Below, piece after piece: positions 24,748-33,847 of a DNA stretch of 64,000 bases. Made by a program: the position numbers and the translations under genes. The notes under the pieces were generated by a model that did not search any database, was not told the DNA's origin, and saw only the letters and a program-made list of their open reading frames with translations. The stretch comes from Palleronia marisminoris. GTDB taxonomy: Bacteria > Pseudomonadota > Alphaproteobacteria > Rhodobacterales > Rhodobacteraceae. The stretch covers positions 62,001 through 126,000 of the forward strand of contig NZ_FWFV01000005.1 in NCBI RefSeq assembly GCF_900172315.1, given 5' to 3'. How positions within the stretch are numbered: position 1 is the stretch's first letter; every line of letters starts with the position of its first letter.

Positions 24748-26004
24748 TCAGGCTTTGCCCAGCTCGTTCACCACCGCCAGAAGCTGCGCGACCTCCTGCT
24801 CCGTGTTGTAGTGGCACAGCGAGATGCGGATGCAGTCGGGTAGACCGAGGGGGTTCAGGACGTTGCCGCTGTAGTGGTCCGCCTTGCGGGTATGTGTGCG
24901 GATGCCCTGCTCGTTCAGGATCGTCACCACCTCCGGTGAGGCCATCCCGTCGACCACGATCGACACCAGCCCTTCGCGGGCGGGGTTGTCCTCGCCGGCC
25001 AGGATCGTGACGTGCTCCATATCGCCGAGGCCGGGCAGGTTGCCGGTCCCGTGGATCAGGGCGTCGGTAAGGTGGCTCTCGTAGTCGTGGATCGCGCGTC
25101 CGGCGGCCTCGATGCGGGCGCGGGGCGCCGTCTCGTCCGAGACGCGGCCGCCGAGCCAGTCGAAATAGGCGACCACGTCGGACATCGTCGCATAGGCGCC
25201 GGTGTCGCGGGTGCCGAACTCCCACCCGGTTGCCGGCGCGTCGATCAGCATGTCGTGGTGCATCGCGCTGAGCTTGTCCGACAGCCATGCGATCCCGAAC
25301 CCGTGGCGCGAGAATGCCTTGTAGGGCGAGATCGCGTAGCCATCGACCCCGTAGGCATCGAGGTCGATCTGCCCGTGCGCCGCATGCTGGATACCGTCGA
25401 CGATGATGACGCAGTTCGGCGCAACCGCGCGGATCGCCTTCGAGATCGCCGCCACGTCCATGCCCATGCCGGTCACGGGCGAGGCGTGCAGGATCGTCGC
25501 CACCGCCACATCGGGCGTCACCTGCGCCGCGTAGGCCTCTGCGCTCACCGTCCCCGTGGCGTCGTCGTGGCGAACGTTCACGTAGTCGAGGCCGGCGATC
25601 CCGGCCCAGCGGCGGGCGGCGCTTCGGCTTGCGGGATGCTCAATGGACGAGCCGATCACCTTGCTGCCCTTCGGGGCGTTGACGCAGGCGGTGCGGATCA
25701 TGCGGAACAGCAATTCCGTGCCGCTCTCGCCGGCGATGAACTGGCCACCGGCCGCGTTCATGAGGACTGCCATGTCCGCCTTGGCCTTGTCGATCGTGGC
25801 GACGAGGGCGTGGGCGGCGGGGTTGTCCCGGCCCTGGTTGTCCGGGATCGCGGCGAACCTGGCCGAAGTCTCGACCACGGATTTCAGCGTCAGCGCGCCT
25901 CCGGCGTTCTCGAAGAACACCCGAGGTCCCTGGAAGGGACAGCTGTCCACATGGGCGAAGCGATCGCGGATCTCCGCGATGAGGTCGGGGTTGCCTTGGA
26001 TCAT
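24748..26004 (-). CDS. class V aminotransferase-fold PLP enzyme (cysteine desulfurase-like)
   Basis: A 418-aa fold-type I PLP enzyme. The N-terminal FFENAGGALTLKSVVE, the cofactor-loop sequence GESGTELLFRMI, the Asp/His pair in IVDGIQHAAHGQIDLDAYG and the Schiff-base lysine in ISPYKAFSRHGFGIAW place it in the aminotransferase class V / cysteine desulfurase-like group. The catalytic-Cys loop of IscS/SufS is not evident, so it may act on another amino acid or selenocysteine-like substrate. It lies 77 bases after the FadR-type regulator gene and directly before the spermidine-synthase-like gene. Substrate unknown; a connection to the imported sugar is not visible in the sequence. Confidence 0.8.
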   Translation of the reverse strand: MIQGNPDLIAEIRDRFAHVDSCPFQGPRVFFENAGGALTLKSVVETSARFAAIPDNQGRDNPAAHALVATIDKAKADMAVLMNAAGGQFIAGESGTELLFRMIRTACVNAPKGSKVIGSSIEHPASRSAARRWAGIAGLDYVNVRHDDATGTVSAEAYAAQVTPDVAVATILHASPVTGMGMDVAAISKAIRAVAPNCVIIVDGIQHAAHGQIDLDAYGVDGYAISPYKAFSRHGFGIAWLSDKLSAMHHDMLIDAPATGWEFGTRDTGAYATMSDVVAYFDWLGGRVSDETAPRARIEAAGRAIHDYESHLTDALIHGTGNLPGLGDMEHVTILAGEDNPAREGLVSIVVDGMASPEVVTILNEQGIRTHTRKADHYSGNVLNPLGLPDCIRISLCHYNTEQEVAQLLAVVNELGKA

Positions 26005-26081
26005 GGTCTTTCGTCCTTCGTGGCGCGCAGTTCGTCGATCCTATACGGCGCCTCGAGCGGGGTGGACAGATCGTCTGCGGC

Positions 26082-26810
26082 TCAGGTCACGACCTCAGAA
26101 ATCCGGCGCTGGCCGTAGAGGATCACGTCGCGCATCGCCTGCTCGGCCAAGGCGGGATCGCGCCCGGCGATCGCATCGACGATCCGCAGGTGGTCCGCAG
26201 ACACGTCGTTCTGGACGGCGGGTTCGCAGGCGGGCGAACTCAGCCGGAACGTCGTCAACAGGGCCGCTTCGATGAGCGTCCCGACGGACAGCATGAAGAC
26301 GTTGCCCGAGGCCTGGATGATCGCCCGGTGCAAGGCAAGATCGGCGAGGGCGAAGGACTTGTCGCCGTCGGCCAGACGCATCGCCTCGACATGGGCATAG
26401 AACGCCTCGATCTCGTCCGAGGCGGCACGGCGGGCAGCCATCGCGGCGGCCGCAGGCTCCATCGTCAGGCGCATCTCGTAGAGCTGGTCGAGGAACTCCA
26501 TCCCCGACTGCGTATCCAGGTGCCAGACCAGAAGCTCGGCATCGAAGAGGTTCCAGTCCTGCCGGGGGCGGACGCGGGTGCCGATTCGCGTGCGCGCGAC
26601 GATCATGCCCTTGGCGGTGAGCGTCTTCATTGCCTCGCGCAACACGGTGCGCGAGACGCCGAACTGGCCGATCAACTCTTCGTCGCGCGGCAGGATGGTG
26701 TCGGGCGGGTAGGTCCCGTCGACGATGGCGCGCCCGATGCCTTCGACGACCTGCCCGTGGCTGTTGCGCACGAGCGTCTCGTTCAATGCATCGCGAAGGA
26801 GACCGGACAT
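26082..26810 (-). CDS. FadR-subfamily GntR transcriptional regulator
   Basis: A 242-aa regulator. Residues about 20-80 form the winged helix (ILPRDEELIGQFGVSRTVLREAMKTLTAKGMI). Residues about 95-235 form an FCD ligand domain with conserved Asp/His ligands in DLALHRAIIQASGN and SADHLRIVDAI that usually hold a metal and a carboxylic or sugar-acid ligand. Start at 26810 is preceded by AGGAGGG; the frame stays open upstream without such a site. It follows the permease genes by 17 bases, so it is in the transporter operon and probably represses it. A candidate operator is the inverted repeat at 31466-31486. Confidence 0.9.
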   Translation of the reverse strand: MSGLLRDALNETLVRNSHGQVVEGIGRAIVDGTYPPDTILPRDEELIGQFGVSRTVLREAMKTLTAKGMIVARTRIGTRVRPRQDWNLFDAELLVWHLDTQSGMEFLDQLYEMRLTMEPAAAAMAARRAASDEIEAFYAHVEAMRLADGDKSFALADLALHRAIIQASGNVFMLSVGTLIEAALLTTFRLSSPACEPAVQNDVSADHLRIVDAIAGRDPALAEQAMRDVILYGQRRISEVVT

Positions 26811-26827
26811 GAGCCCTCCTGACCCTG

Positions 26828-27784
26828 CTAGGCGCTGACGCGCAGCCGCAAGAGCCCCTTCTGAAGCAGGATGAACATGAGAAGCAAGGCGCCGATCACG
26901 ATCTTCGTCCACCAGCTCGACAGGCTGCCGTCGAAGACGATGTAGGTCTGGATCAGGCCCATGGTCAGCACGCCTATCAGCGTCCCGAACATGTAGCCGC
27001 TGCCCCCCGTCAGAAGGGTGCCGCCGATCACCACCGCGGCAATGGCGTTCAGCTCGACCCCCACCGTGGCAAGCGGATAGCCGGCCGAGGTGTAGACCGA
27101 GAAGACGATCCCCGACAGGCCGGCCATGAACCCGGAGAACGCATAGATCGCCACCGTCGTCCGGCCGACCGGCACCCCCATCAGCCGCGCCGTCGCCTCA
27201 CCGCCGCCGAGCGCATAGACATTGGTGCCGAAGCGCGTCCGGTGCAGCATGATCATCCCTGCGGCGACCGAAGCCAGCATGATCAGTCCGAGCAGCGTCA
27301 GCCTCCCCTTGCCCGGCATCAGGTAGTAGGCGTCCTGCATCGTGTCGTAGAACGCGGCGTCGATCGGCACGGAATCGATCGACAGCATGTAGCCGGCCCC
27401 GCGCGCCAGGAACATCCCGGCAAGCGTCACGATGAACGGGGGCATCGCCAGCACGTGGATCATCCCGCCCATGGCCGCGCCGAAGACGGTCGTGACGGCC
27501 AGCAACAGGGCGAAGACGACCAGCGGATGCAGCGCCGTCTCACGCAGGATCACGGCGATGAACACGCCCGAGAACGCGATGACCGACCCCACGGACAGGT
27601 CGATGCCGCCCGAGATGATCACCACCGTCATCCCCACCGCGACGATGCCCAGATAGGCGTTGTCGGTCAGCAGATTGCCGATGACCCGCGTGGACAGCAT
27701 CGCGGGAAACTGGATGTAGCAGATCAGGTAGGCCAGCAGGAAGATCGCGATCGTCGCGTAAAGCGGGAGGGCCCGGATGGTCAT
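26828..27784 (-). CDS. yjfF: sugar ABC transporter permease, YjfF-like
   Basis: A 318-aa inner-membrane permease of the ribose/galactofuranose branch (BPD_transp_2 family). The sequence is almost wholly hydrophobic helices and has the family block IISGGIDLSVGSVIAFSGVFIAV near residue 60 and AIAAVVIGGTLLTGGSGYMFGT near 245. The start at 27784 overlaps the YtfT-like stop by ATGA; longer frames upstream are shadows of the neighbouring permease. It would pair with that permease as a heterodimer, as in the E. coli YtfQRT-YjfF galactofuranose importer. Confidence 0.92.
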   Translation of the reverse strand: MTIRALPLYATIAIFLLAYLICYIQFPAMLSTRVIGNLLTDNAYLGIVAVGMTVVIISGGIDLSVGSVIAFSGVFIAVILRETALHPLVVFALLLAVTTVFGAAMGGMIHVLAMPPFIVTLAGMFLARGAGYMLSIDSVPIDAAFYDTMQDAYYLMPGKGRLTLLGLIMLASVAAGMIMLHRTRFGTNVYALGGGEATARLMGVPVGRTTVAIYAFSGFMAGLSGIVFSVYTSAGYPLATVGVELNAIAAVVIGGTLLTGGSGYMFGTLIGVLTMGLIQTYIVFDGSLSSWWTKIVIGALLLMFILLQKGLLRLRVSA

Positions 27785-28812
27785 TTGCCTGCCTCCACCG
27801 GGGTGCCGGAGGGTTTCTCGTCCCTCTCGCGCCGAAGCCGGATGAACCCCAGTCGCGGCAAGAGCCGTGGCGACTGCAGGACGAGGATGATGATCACCAG
27901 GACCGCCTTGATCACCAGGTTGAACTCGGGCGGGAAGCCGGCGAGCAGGATGCCGGTGTTGATCGTCTGGATGATCATTGCACCCAGAAGCGAGGCGAGG
28001 ATCGAGAAGCGCCCGCCCAGCAGCGAGTTGCCCCCGATCACGACGGCCAGGATTGCGTCGAGCTCCAGCCAGAGGCCGGCGTTGTTGGCGTCCGCCCCCC
28101 GGATGTCGGCGGTCGCGATGATGCCCGCCAGCGCGGCGCAGAAGCCCGAGCCCATGTAGACGGCAAGCAGCAGGACGCGGCTGTTGATCCCGGTCAGGGT
28201 GCTGGCGCGCAGGTTGATGCCGATGGACTCGATCAACAGACCGAGCGCCGTGCGCCGCACCAGAAGCCCGAAGAGAATCCCTGTCAGGATCCAGGCCAGC
28301 GTCGGAACCGGCACCCCGAATACAGCGCCCGATCCAAGGAAGGCGAAGGCTTCGTTGTCGAAGGTCAGGATCGTCCCGCCGGTGATCAGCTGCGCCACCC
28401 CACGCCCCGCGACCATCAGGATCAGCGTGGCGACGATCGGCTGGATGCCGAAGAACGCGACGAGGATGCCGTTCCACAGACCGCAGACGAGGCCGGCCGC
28501 TCCGGCAAGGCCGAGGGCGGCCCAGAGGCCGAAGCCCTGGTCGATGGACCAGGCCGCCGTGGCCCCGCAGATCGCCATGACGGCACCCACGGACAGGTCG
28601 ATGCCCCGCGTGGCGATCACCAGCGTCATGCCGATCGCCAGCAAGGCCACGGGCGCGCCGCGCTTGACCACGTCGATCGGGATGCCGACGAGGCGGTCGT
28701 TGGCGTAGACGATCTGGTAGAAGTCGGGAAAATAGACGCTGACCAGCAGGATCACGGCGCCAAGCGTCAGAAGCTGCGGCGCGACCCGGCGGAGGACTCT
28801 TGCTCCGGTCAT
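27781..28812 (-). CDS. ytfT: sugar ABC transporter permease, YtfT-like
   Basis: A 343-aa permease of the same family as its neighbour, with the signature VIATRGIDLSVGAVMAICGA around residue 70 and LDAILAVVIGGNSLLGGRF near 255. About ten membrane helices are expected. Both ends overlap neighbours by ATGA, with ytfR upstream and yjfF downstream, so the three are tightly coupled. The basic C-terminal tail (RLRRERDEKPSG) is cytoplasmic. Confidence 0.92.
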   Translation of the reverse strand: MTGARVLRRVAPQLLTLGAVILLVSVYFPDFYQIVYANDRLVGIPIDVVKRGAPVALLAIGMTLVIATRGIDLSVGAVMAICGATAAWSIDQGFGLWAALGLAGAAGLVCGLWNGILVAFFGIQPIVATLILMVAGRGVAQLITGGTILTFDNEAFAFLGSGAVFGVPVPTLAWILTGILFGLLVRRTALGLLIESIGINLRASTLTGINSRVLLLAVYMGSGFCAALAGIIATADIRGADANNAGLWLELDAILAVVIGGNSLLGGRFSILASLLGAMIIQTINTGILLAGFPPEFNLVIKAVLVIIILVLQSPRLLPRLGFIRLRRERDEKPSGTPVEAGK

Positions 28813-30314
28813 GCCACGGCCTCGGCGTCGGGCGCGGCGATGGCGCGAACGATCGTTTCGGTTGTCACGTCAGCTCCTGTCAGTTCCGAGACATGATGTC
28901 GGTCGCGCACCACGATGACCCGGTGCGACACGGCGATCAGCTCGTCCAGTTCGGACGAGATCACGAGGATGGACATGCCCTGCGCCACCACGTCCTCGAT
29001 CAGGCGCAGGATCTCGGCATGGGCGCCCACGTCGATGCCGCGGGTCGGTTCGTCCAGGATCAGGAAGCGCGGGTTCGTCGCGAGCCAGCGGGCCAGGATG
29101 ACCTTCTGCTGGTTGCCCCCGGACAAGAGGCCCACGGGCTTCTCGGCATCGGGTGTGCGGATATCCAGACGCTCGATATACTCGTCGGCCATGCGCATCT
29201 GCTCGGCCTGCGGGATCGGGCGCGCCCATCCGCGCCGCGCCTGAAGGGCCAGGATGATGTTCTCGCGGACGCTCAGTTCGGCGATGATACCGTCGGTCTT
29301 GCGGTCCTCGGGGGCGAAGGCGAACCCGGCCGCGATCGCGTTGCGCGGGTTACGCAGGTCCACCGCCCCGTTCGCGTCCTCGACGGTGCCGCTGTCGGCC
29401 GGAGTCGCCCCGAACAACACTTCGGCGCTTTCGGTGCGGCCCGAGCCCAGAAGCCCGGCCATGCCGATCACCTCGCCCTTGTGGACGGTCAGGTCGAAGG
29501 GCGCGATCTTGCCACGCCGCCCGATGCCCTTGAACCGGATCGCGTCGCCCGTCCCCTCGACCTCTGACGAGAGGCCGCGGTCGGGCTTTTCCTCGTCCAG
29601 TTCGTGACCCAGCATCAGCGTGATCAGTTCCATCCGGTCGACCTCAGCCGCGGGGCGGGTCGCGATGTGACAGCCATTGCGCAGGACGGTCAGCGTGTCC
29701 GAAATCTCGAACACCTGGTCGAGGAAATGCGAGATGAAGATGATCCCGAGCCCGCGCTTGCGCAGGTCGCCGATCACGTCGAACAGCATCCGCACCTCGC
29801 GCGAGTCGAGGCTGGCGGTCGGCTCGTCCAGGATCAGCACCCGGCCGGAAAGATGCACGGCCCGGGCGATGGCGACGATCTGCTGCACCGCAACCGAGTA
29901 GGTATCAAGCGAGCGGCGCACGTCGACATCGACGCCATACCCCGCCAGCATCTCTTCGGCCTGCGCCTGCATGGCGCGCGGGCTGATCATGCCGAACCTG
30001 CGGGGCTGGTGGCCCAGGGTCAGGTTCTCGGCCACGGTCAGGTTCGGCAGCAGGTTGACCTCCTGGTAGACCGTCCCGATCCCGATCTCCTGCGCCTCGA
30101 GGGTGCTTTGCGGAGAGATGGGCTCGCCCTCGAACAGGATGTCGCCCGAGTCGCGGCGGTAGGCACCGGTCAGGCACTTGATGAGCGTGGATTTGCCCGC
30201 GCCGTTCTCTCCCAGCAGCGAGTGAACCTCGCCGGCTTTCAGGTCGAAATCGACGGAATCGAGCGCTTTCGTGCCCGGGAATGTCTTGGTCAGGTTTCGG
30301 GTCGATAGAAGCAT
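28809..30314 (-). CDS. ytfR: sugar ABC transporter ATP-binding protein, YtfR-like (two ABC domains)
   Basis: A 501-aa tandem ABC ATPase as in RbsA/MglA/YtfR. The first half has Walker A GENGAGKST (about residue 35) and Walker B VLILDEPTASLDS. The second half has the degenerate nucleotide loop GLLGSGRTE, the signature LSGGNQQKV and FLILDEPTRGIDVG. This pattern of one canonical and one degenerate P-loop is normal for carbohydrate importers of the CUT2 class. It follows the binding-protein gene across 109 bp that holds a strong hairpin, and overlaps ytfT by ATGA. Confidence 0.93.
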   Translation of the reverse strand: MLLSTRNLTKTFPGTKALDSVDFDLKAGEVHSLLGENGAGKSTLIKCLTGAYRRDSGDILFEGEPISPQSTLEAQEIGIGTVYQEVNLLPNLTVAENLTLGHQPRRFGMISPRAMQAQAEEMLAGYGVDVDVRRSLDTYSVAVQQIVAIARAVHLSGRVLILDEPTASLDSREVRMLFDVIGDLRKRGLGIIFISHFLDQVFEISDTLTVLRNGCHIATRPAAEVDRMELITLMLGHELDEEKPDRGLSSEVEGTGDAIRFKGIGRRGKIAPFDLTVHKGEVIGMAGLLGSGRTESAEVLFGATPADSGTVEDANGAVDLRNPRNAIAAGFAFAPEDRKTDGIIAELSVRENIILALQARRGWARPIPQAEQMRMADEYIERLDIRTPDAEKPVGLLSGGNQQKVILARWLATNPRFLILDEPTRGIDVGAHAEILRLIEDVVAQGMSILVISSELDELIAVSHRVIVVRDRHHVSELTGADVTTETIVRAIAAPDAEAVA

Positions 30315-30384
30315 CGCGTGTCTCGCGGATCTCGCGCCGAGGGCACGGGTTCAGACCGCGGCGCCCGGCGCTGCGGTCGGAAAT

Positions 30385-30410
30385 GGCGCCCGAGGCAAAG
30401 CCCGGGCGCC
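30385..30410 (-). terminator. hairpin between binding-protein and ATPase genes
   Basis: GGCGCCCG (30385-30392) pairs exactly with CGGGCGCC (30403-30410), extended by an inner GGC/GCC pair. It lies 14 bases after the ytfQ stop on the minus strand. No T-run follows. Such structures commonly protect or partly terminate the first gene's message so that binding protein exceeds membrane components. Confidence 0.6.
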
Positions 30411-30423
30411 GCTTGTCGAAAAG

Positions 30424-31377
30424 TCAGTAGCCGAGGTCCTTGCGGGCCTCGTACTCAGCCTGCGGATCGTCCTCTTGCGTGTAGAGCTTCGACTCGGTCT
30501 GGATGAACTTCTCGGGCATGGTGCCGTCTGCAAGGTATGCCTCGAGCGCGTCGAAGGCCGGTCCGGCCATGTTCGGCGTCAGTTCGACCGTGGCGTTCGC
30601 CTCGCCCGCGGCAAGCGCCTGGAAGATGTCCGGCACGGCGTCGATCGACACCACCAGGATATCCTCGCCCGGCTTCAGGCCGGCCTCCTTGATCGCCTGG
30701 ATTGCGCCGACGGCCATGTCGTCGTTGTGGGCATACAGCGCGCAGATGTCGGCCCCGCCGTTTTCGGCCTGAAGGAAGCTCTCCATCACTTCCTTGCCGC
30801 GCGTACGGGTGAAGTCGCCGGTCTGGCTGCGCACGATCTCGATGTTGTCGGCGCTGGCGATGCCTTCCTCGAAGCCCTGCTTGCGGTCGATGGCGGGCGA
30901 CGAGCCGGTGGTGCCCTGAAGCTCGACCACGCGGCACTCTTCGCCTGCCACGGCCTCGACCAGCCATTCGCCCGCGACGCGGCCTTCATGGACAAGGTCG
31001 GACCCGACTGCGGTCAGATACAGCTCGGGCGAGCTGTCGACCATGCGGTCCAGAAGGACCACGGGAATCTCGGCTTCGGCGGCTTCTTCGAGCACCGAAT
31101 CCCAGCCCGTCGCAACGACCGGCGCCACGAGGATGCCGTCGACGCCCTGGGCGATGAAGGACCGGATGGCGGCGATCTGGTTTTCCTGGCGCTGCTGCGC
31201 GTCCGAGAAGCGCAGGTCGATGCCGCGGCGCTCCGCTTCCTGCTGCGTCACGGTCGTTTCAGCGGCGCGCCAGCCGGATTCCGATCCGATCTGCGAAAAG
31301 CCGATGGTCTGGGCGCTTGCCGCGGTGGCGCCAAAGCAAAAGACGGCCGCGGTGGCCATCAGAGTTTTCGTAAGCAT
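30424..31377 (-). CDS. ytfQ: galactofuranose-type sugar ABC transporter substrate-binding protein, YtfQ-like
   Basis: A 317-aa periplasmic binding protein. A signal peptide ends at ATAASAQ (about residue 23). The mature start TIGFSQIGSESGWRAAETT, then QRQENQIAAIRSFIAQGVDG and APVVATGWDSVLEEA, agree closely with what is known of E. coli YtfQ, which binds galactofuranose; L-arabinofuranose is another ligand reported for the wider group. Start at 31377 with GGGAGGAG upstream; an in-frame upstream extension lacks one. First gene of the minus-strand importer operon and the best clue to its substrate class. Confidence 0.92.
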   Translation of the reverse strand: MLTKTLMATAAVFCFGATAASAQTIGFSQIGSESGWRAAETTVTQQEAERRGIDLRFSDAQQRQENQIAAIRSFIAQGVDGILVAPVVATGWDSVLEEAAEAEIPVVLLDRMVDSSPELYLTAVGSDLVHEGRVAGEWLVEAVAGEECRVVELQGTTGSSPAIDRKQGFEEGIASADNIEIVRSQTGDFTRTRGKEVMESFLQAENGGADICALYAHNDDMAVGAIQAIKEAGLKPGEDILVVSIDAVPDIFQALAAGEANATVELTPNMAGPAFDALEAYLADGTMPEKFIQTESKLYTQEDDPQAEYEARKDLGY

Positions 31378-31668
31378 AGGTTCTCCTCCCAAGTCCCGGG
31401 GCCCGTCACGGGCCTGTGAGCAATAAATACTATAATATGGCTTTCGCCAATATAATTTTGCTGCCCCACCAGATGACGTTTGGTGGCAAGGTCCCGCGCG
31501 TTCCCTTCGGACGGCGCTGCAAGTGTCATGCTTCGCCGCCGATCCCGGTGCGCGGAACATCCGTCCACCGGGGCGGTTGGCCATGGGAATCCGGCCTTAT
31601 TCGACGGAATTCGTTGATCATGGGCGGGCACAGGGACAGATCTGCCCCTTGAACCGATAGGAGACACC
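31378..31668. promoter_or_regulatory. divergent promoter region of ytfQ and the amino-acid importer, with candidate operator
   Basis: The part nearest ytfQ (31420-31460) is AT-rich (AATAAATACTATAATATGG), a likely minus-strand promoter. It includes an imperfect palindrome around TGGC-TTTC-GCCA at 31439-31450. Just upstream lies a perfect inverted repeat CCACCA-N9-TGGTGG (31466-31471 and 31481-31486). Its TGGT/ACCA half-sites resemble those of FadR-type regulators, one of which is encoded in the same operon. The remainder up to 31668 shows no gene. Confidence 0.5.
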
Positions 31669-32436
31669 ATGATGCTGAAGCCAATCATCGCCGCCGCCAT
31701 CGCCACGTTGGGACTGACCGGAGCCTCCGCCGCGCAGGAGGCCGAAACGCTGCGGGTGGGCATGTCCGGGGGCTACTTCCCCTTCACCTTTGTCCAGCAG
31801 GACGAGCTGCAGGGCTTCGAAGTCGACGTTATGAACGCCGTGGGCGAGCAAACCGGCCTCGATATCGAGTTCGAGACGATGTCCTTCTCTGGCCTCGTCG
31901 GCGCGCTGGACGCCGGCCGGATCGACACGATCGCCAACCAGATCACCATCACCCCCGAACGCGAGGCGGCGTTCGTCTTCACGCAGCCCTACGTGATCGA
32001 CGGCGCCCAGGTCGTCACCAAGGAAGGCAATGAAGAGATCGAGGGCGTCGAGGATCTGCGGGGCAAGAGCGTCGCGGTAAACCTCGGCTCGAATTTCGAG
32101 CAGCTTCTGCGCGACCTGCCCTACGCGGACGAGATCGACATCCGCACCTACGAGTCCAACATCGAACAGGACACGGCACTGGGTCGTGTCGATGCGTTCG
32201 TGATGGACCGCGTGTCGTCGGCGCAGGTGATCCAGGAAAGCCCGCTGCCGCTGGAGCTTGCCGGACAGCCGTTTTCCGAGATCCGCAACGCGCTGCCCTT
32301 CGCCGATACCGAAGAGGGCCGCGCCCTGCGCGACCGCGTCGACGAGGCGCTGACCGCGCTGAAGGAAGACGGCACGCTGGCCGAAATCTCGCAGAAGTGG
32401 TTCGACGCCGACATCACCGCGCCAGCCACCGAGTGA
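31669..32436 (+). CDS. polar amino acid (cystine-like) ABC transporter substrate-binding protein
   Basis: A 255-aa periplasmic binding protein (SBP_bac_3). The signal peptide ends near ASAAQ (about residue 23). Ligand-binding landmarks are VGMSGGYFPFTF, GFEVDVMNAVGEQTG, ALDAGRIDTIANQITITPERE and KSVAVNLGSNFEQLL. The FPFTF and NQITITPER patterns resemble cystine-binding TcyA/TcyJ/FliY proteins, so cystine or a related polar amino acid is likely, though not proven. AGGAG precedes the ATG. First of three genes forming a complete importer. Confidence 0.87.
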   Translation: MMLKPIIAAAIATLGLTGASAAQEAETLRVGMSGGYFPFTFVQQDELQGFEVDVMNAVGEQTGLDIEFETMSFSGLVGALDAGRIDTIANQITITPEREAAFVFTQPYVIDGAQVVTKEGNEEIEGVEDLRGKSVAVNLGSNFEQLLRDLPYADEIDIRTYESNIEQDTALGRVDAFVMDRVSSAQVIQESPLPLELAGQPFSEIRNALPFADTEEGRALRDRVDEALTALKEDGTLAEISQKWFDADITAPATE

Positions 32437-32444
32437 ACTGACAG

Positions 32445-33119
32445 ATGCGGGCACTCGACCTCGACTACATGCTGGGTCTTGTGCCCGTGATCCTCGGCTA
32501 CGTCCCGCTCACGCTGTTCATGGCGGTGGCGGGGATGATCTGCGCCCTCGTCCTCGCCTCGCTCATGGCGGTGGAGCGGGTGATAAAGGTGCCGGGGCTC
32601 GACTGGCTGGTGATCCTGTTCATCAGCTTCTTCCGGGGCACGCCGCTTCTGGTGCAGCTGTTCCTGTTCTACTACGGCCTGCCGCAGGTCTTCGCGTTCC
32701 TGACCCAGATCGACGGCGTGACGGCCGCGATCATGGGGCTGACCCTGCATTTCTCGGCCTACATGGCGGAAGCGATCCGCGCCGCGATCACCGGCGTGGA
32801 CCGGTCCCAATGGGAGGCTGCGCAGTCGATCGGCATGACCCAGGCCCAGATGATGCGCCGGATCGTCCTGCCGCAGGCCGCCCGGATCGCGGCGCCGACG
32901 CTGGTCAACTACTTCATCGACATGATCAAGGGCACGTCGCTCGCCTTCACGCTGGGCGTGACCGAGATGATGGGGGCCGCGCAGAAAGAGGCCGCCGGCA
33001 GCTTCCTTTATTTCGAGGCGTTCCTCGTCGTGGCGCTGATCTACTGGATCATGGTCGAACTTCTGAACCAGGGCCAGAAGGTGCTCGAGACCTACCTGAA
33101 CAAGGCATATGCACGATGA
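32445..33119 (+). CDS. polar amino acid ABC transporter permease
   Basis: A 224-aa HisM/GlnP-family permease with about five membrane helices. The EAA-loop region is visible as SQWEAAQSIGMTQAQMMRRIVLPQA, and the family opening FRGTPLLVQLFLFYYGLPQ lies near residue 65. It starts 8 bases after the binding-protein gene and overlaps the ATPase gene by ATGA. With one permease gene the transporter would contain a homodimer. Confidence 0.92.
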   Translation: MRALDLDYMLGLVPVILGYVPLTLFMAVAGMICALVLASLMAVERVIKVPGLDWLVILFISFFRGTPLLVQLFLFYYGLPQVFAFLTQIDGVTAAIMGLTLHFSAYMAEAIRAAITGVDRSQWEAAQSIGMTQAQMMRRIVLPQAARIAAPTLVNYFIDMIKGTSLAFTLGVTEMMGAAQKEAAGSFLYFEAFLVVALIYWIMVELLNQGQKVLETYLNKAYAR

Positions 33120-33847
33120 TCCGGATCCGCGGTCTGACCAAGCGTTTCGGCGACACGACGGTGCTGGACGCGATCGACCTCGACATCGAGGCCGGCGAGC
33201 GGGTCGTCGTGATCGGGCCGTCGGGGACCGGCAAATCCACGCTGCTGCGGTGCCTGAACTTCCTCGACCGCCCCGAGGCGGGCTCGATCGCGATCGGCGA
33301 TGTCGAGGTCGACGCGGCGCGTGCGTCGAAGAAGGATATCCTGGCGCTGCGGCGGGCGACCTCGTTCGTCTTCCAGAACTACGCGCTCTTCGCCAACAAG
33401 ACCGCGAAAGAGAACATCATGGAGGCGCTGGTCATCGTCCAGGGCCAGCCCCGCCAGCAGGCCGAGCAGCGCGCCCTCGATGTGCTTGCCGAGACTGGCC
33501 TGGCCGAGAAGGCCGACAGCTATCCCGCGGCACTTTCCGGCGGCCAGCAGCAGCGCGTCGGCATTGGCCGCGCCATGGCGATCGGCGCGGACCTGATGAT
33601 GTTCGACGAGCCAACCTCGGCGCTCGATCCCGAATGGGTGGGCGAGGTGCTGGACCTGATGCGGCGGGTGGCCGAGCGGCGCCAGACCATGCTGATCGTC
33701 ACGCACGAGATGCAGTTCGCCCGCGAGATTGCCGACCGCATTCTCTTCATGGAAGGCGGCCGCATCGTCGAGGATGGCCCGCCCGCGCAAATTCTCGACG
33801 CGCCCCGGGATGCACGCCTGAAGCAGTTCCTGCGCCGAGTCGCTTGA
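33116..33847 (+). CDS. polar amino acid ABC transporter ATP-binding protein
   Basis: A 243-aa ATPase (GlnQ/HisP/TcyN type) with Walker A GPSGTGKST, Q-loop VFQNYALF, signature LSGGQQQRV, Walker B LMMFDEPTSALDPE and switch His in IVTHEMQFA. The start at 33116 overlaps the permease stop; the longer in-frame extension to 32810 is a shadow of the permease gene. The sequence KTAKENI after the Q-loop is usual for this group. Last gene of the importer. Confidence 0.93.
   Translation: MIRIRGLTKRFGDTTVLDAIDLDIEAGERVVVIGPSGTGKSTLLRCLNFLDRPEAGSIAIGDVEVDAARASKKDILALRRATSFVFQNYALFANKTAKENIMEALVIVQGQPRQQAEQRALDVLAETGLAEKADSYPAALSGGQQQRVGIGRAMAIGADLMMFDEPTSALDPEWVGEVLDLMRRVAERRQTMLIVTHEMQFAREIADRILFMEGGRIVEDGPPAQILDAPRDARLKQFLRRVA

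Noticed and set aside
32810-33115. N-terminal extension of the amino-acid importer ATPase
   Set aside because: It overlaps the permease gene in another frame; the ATPase family start is at 33116.
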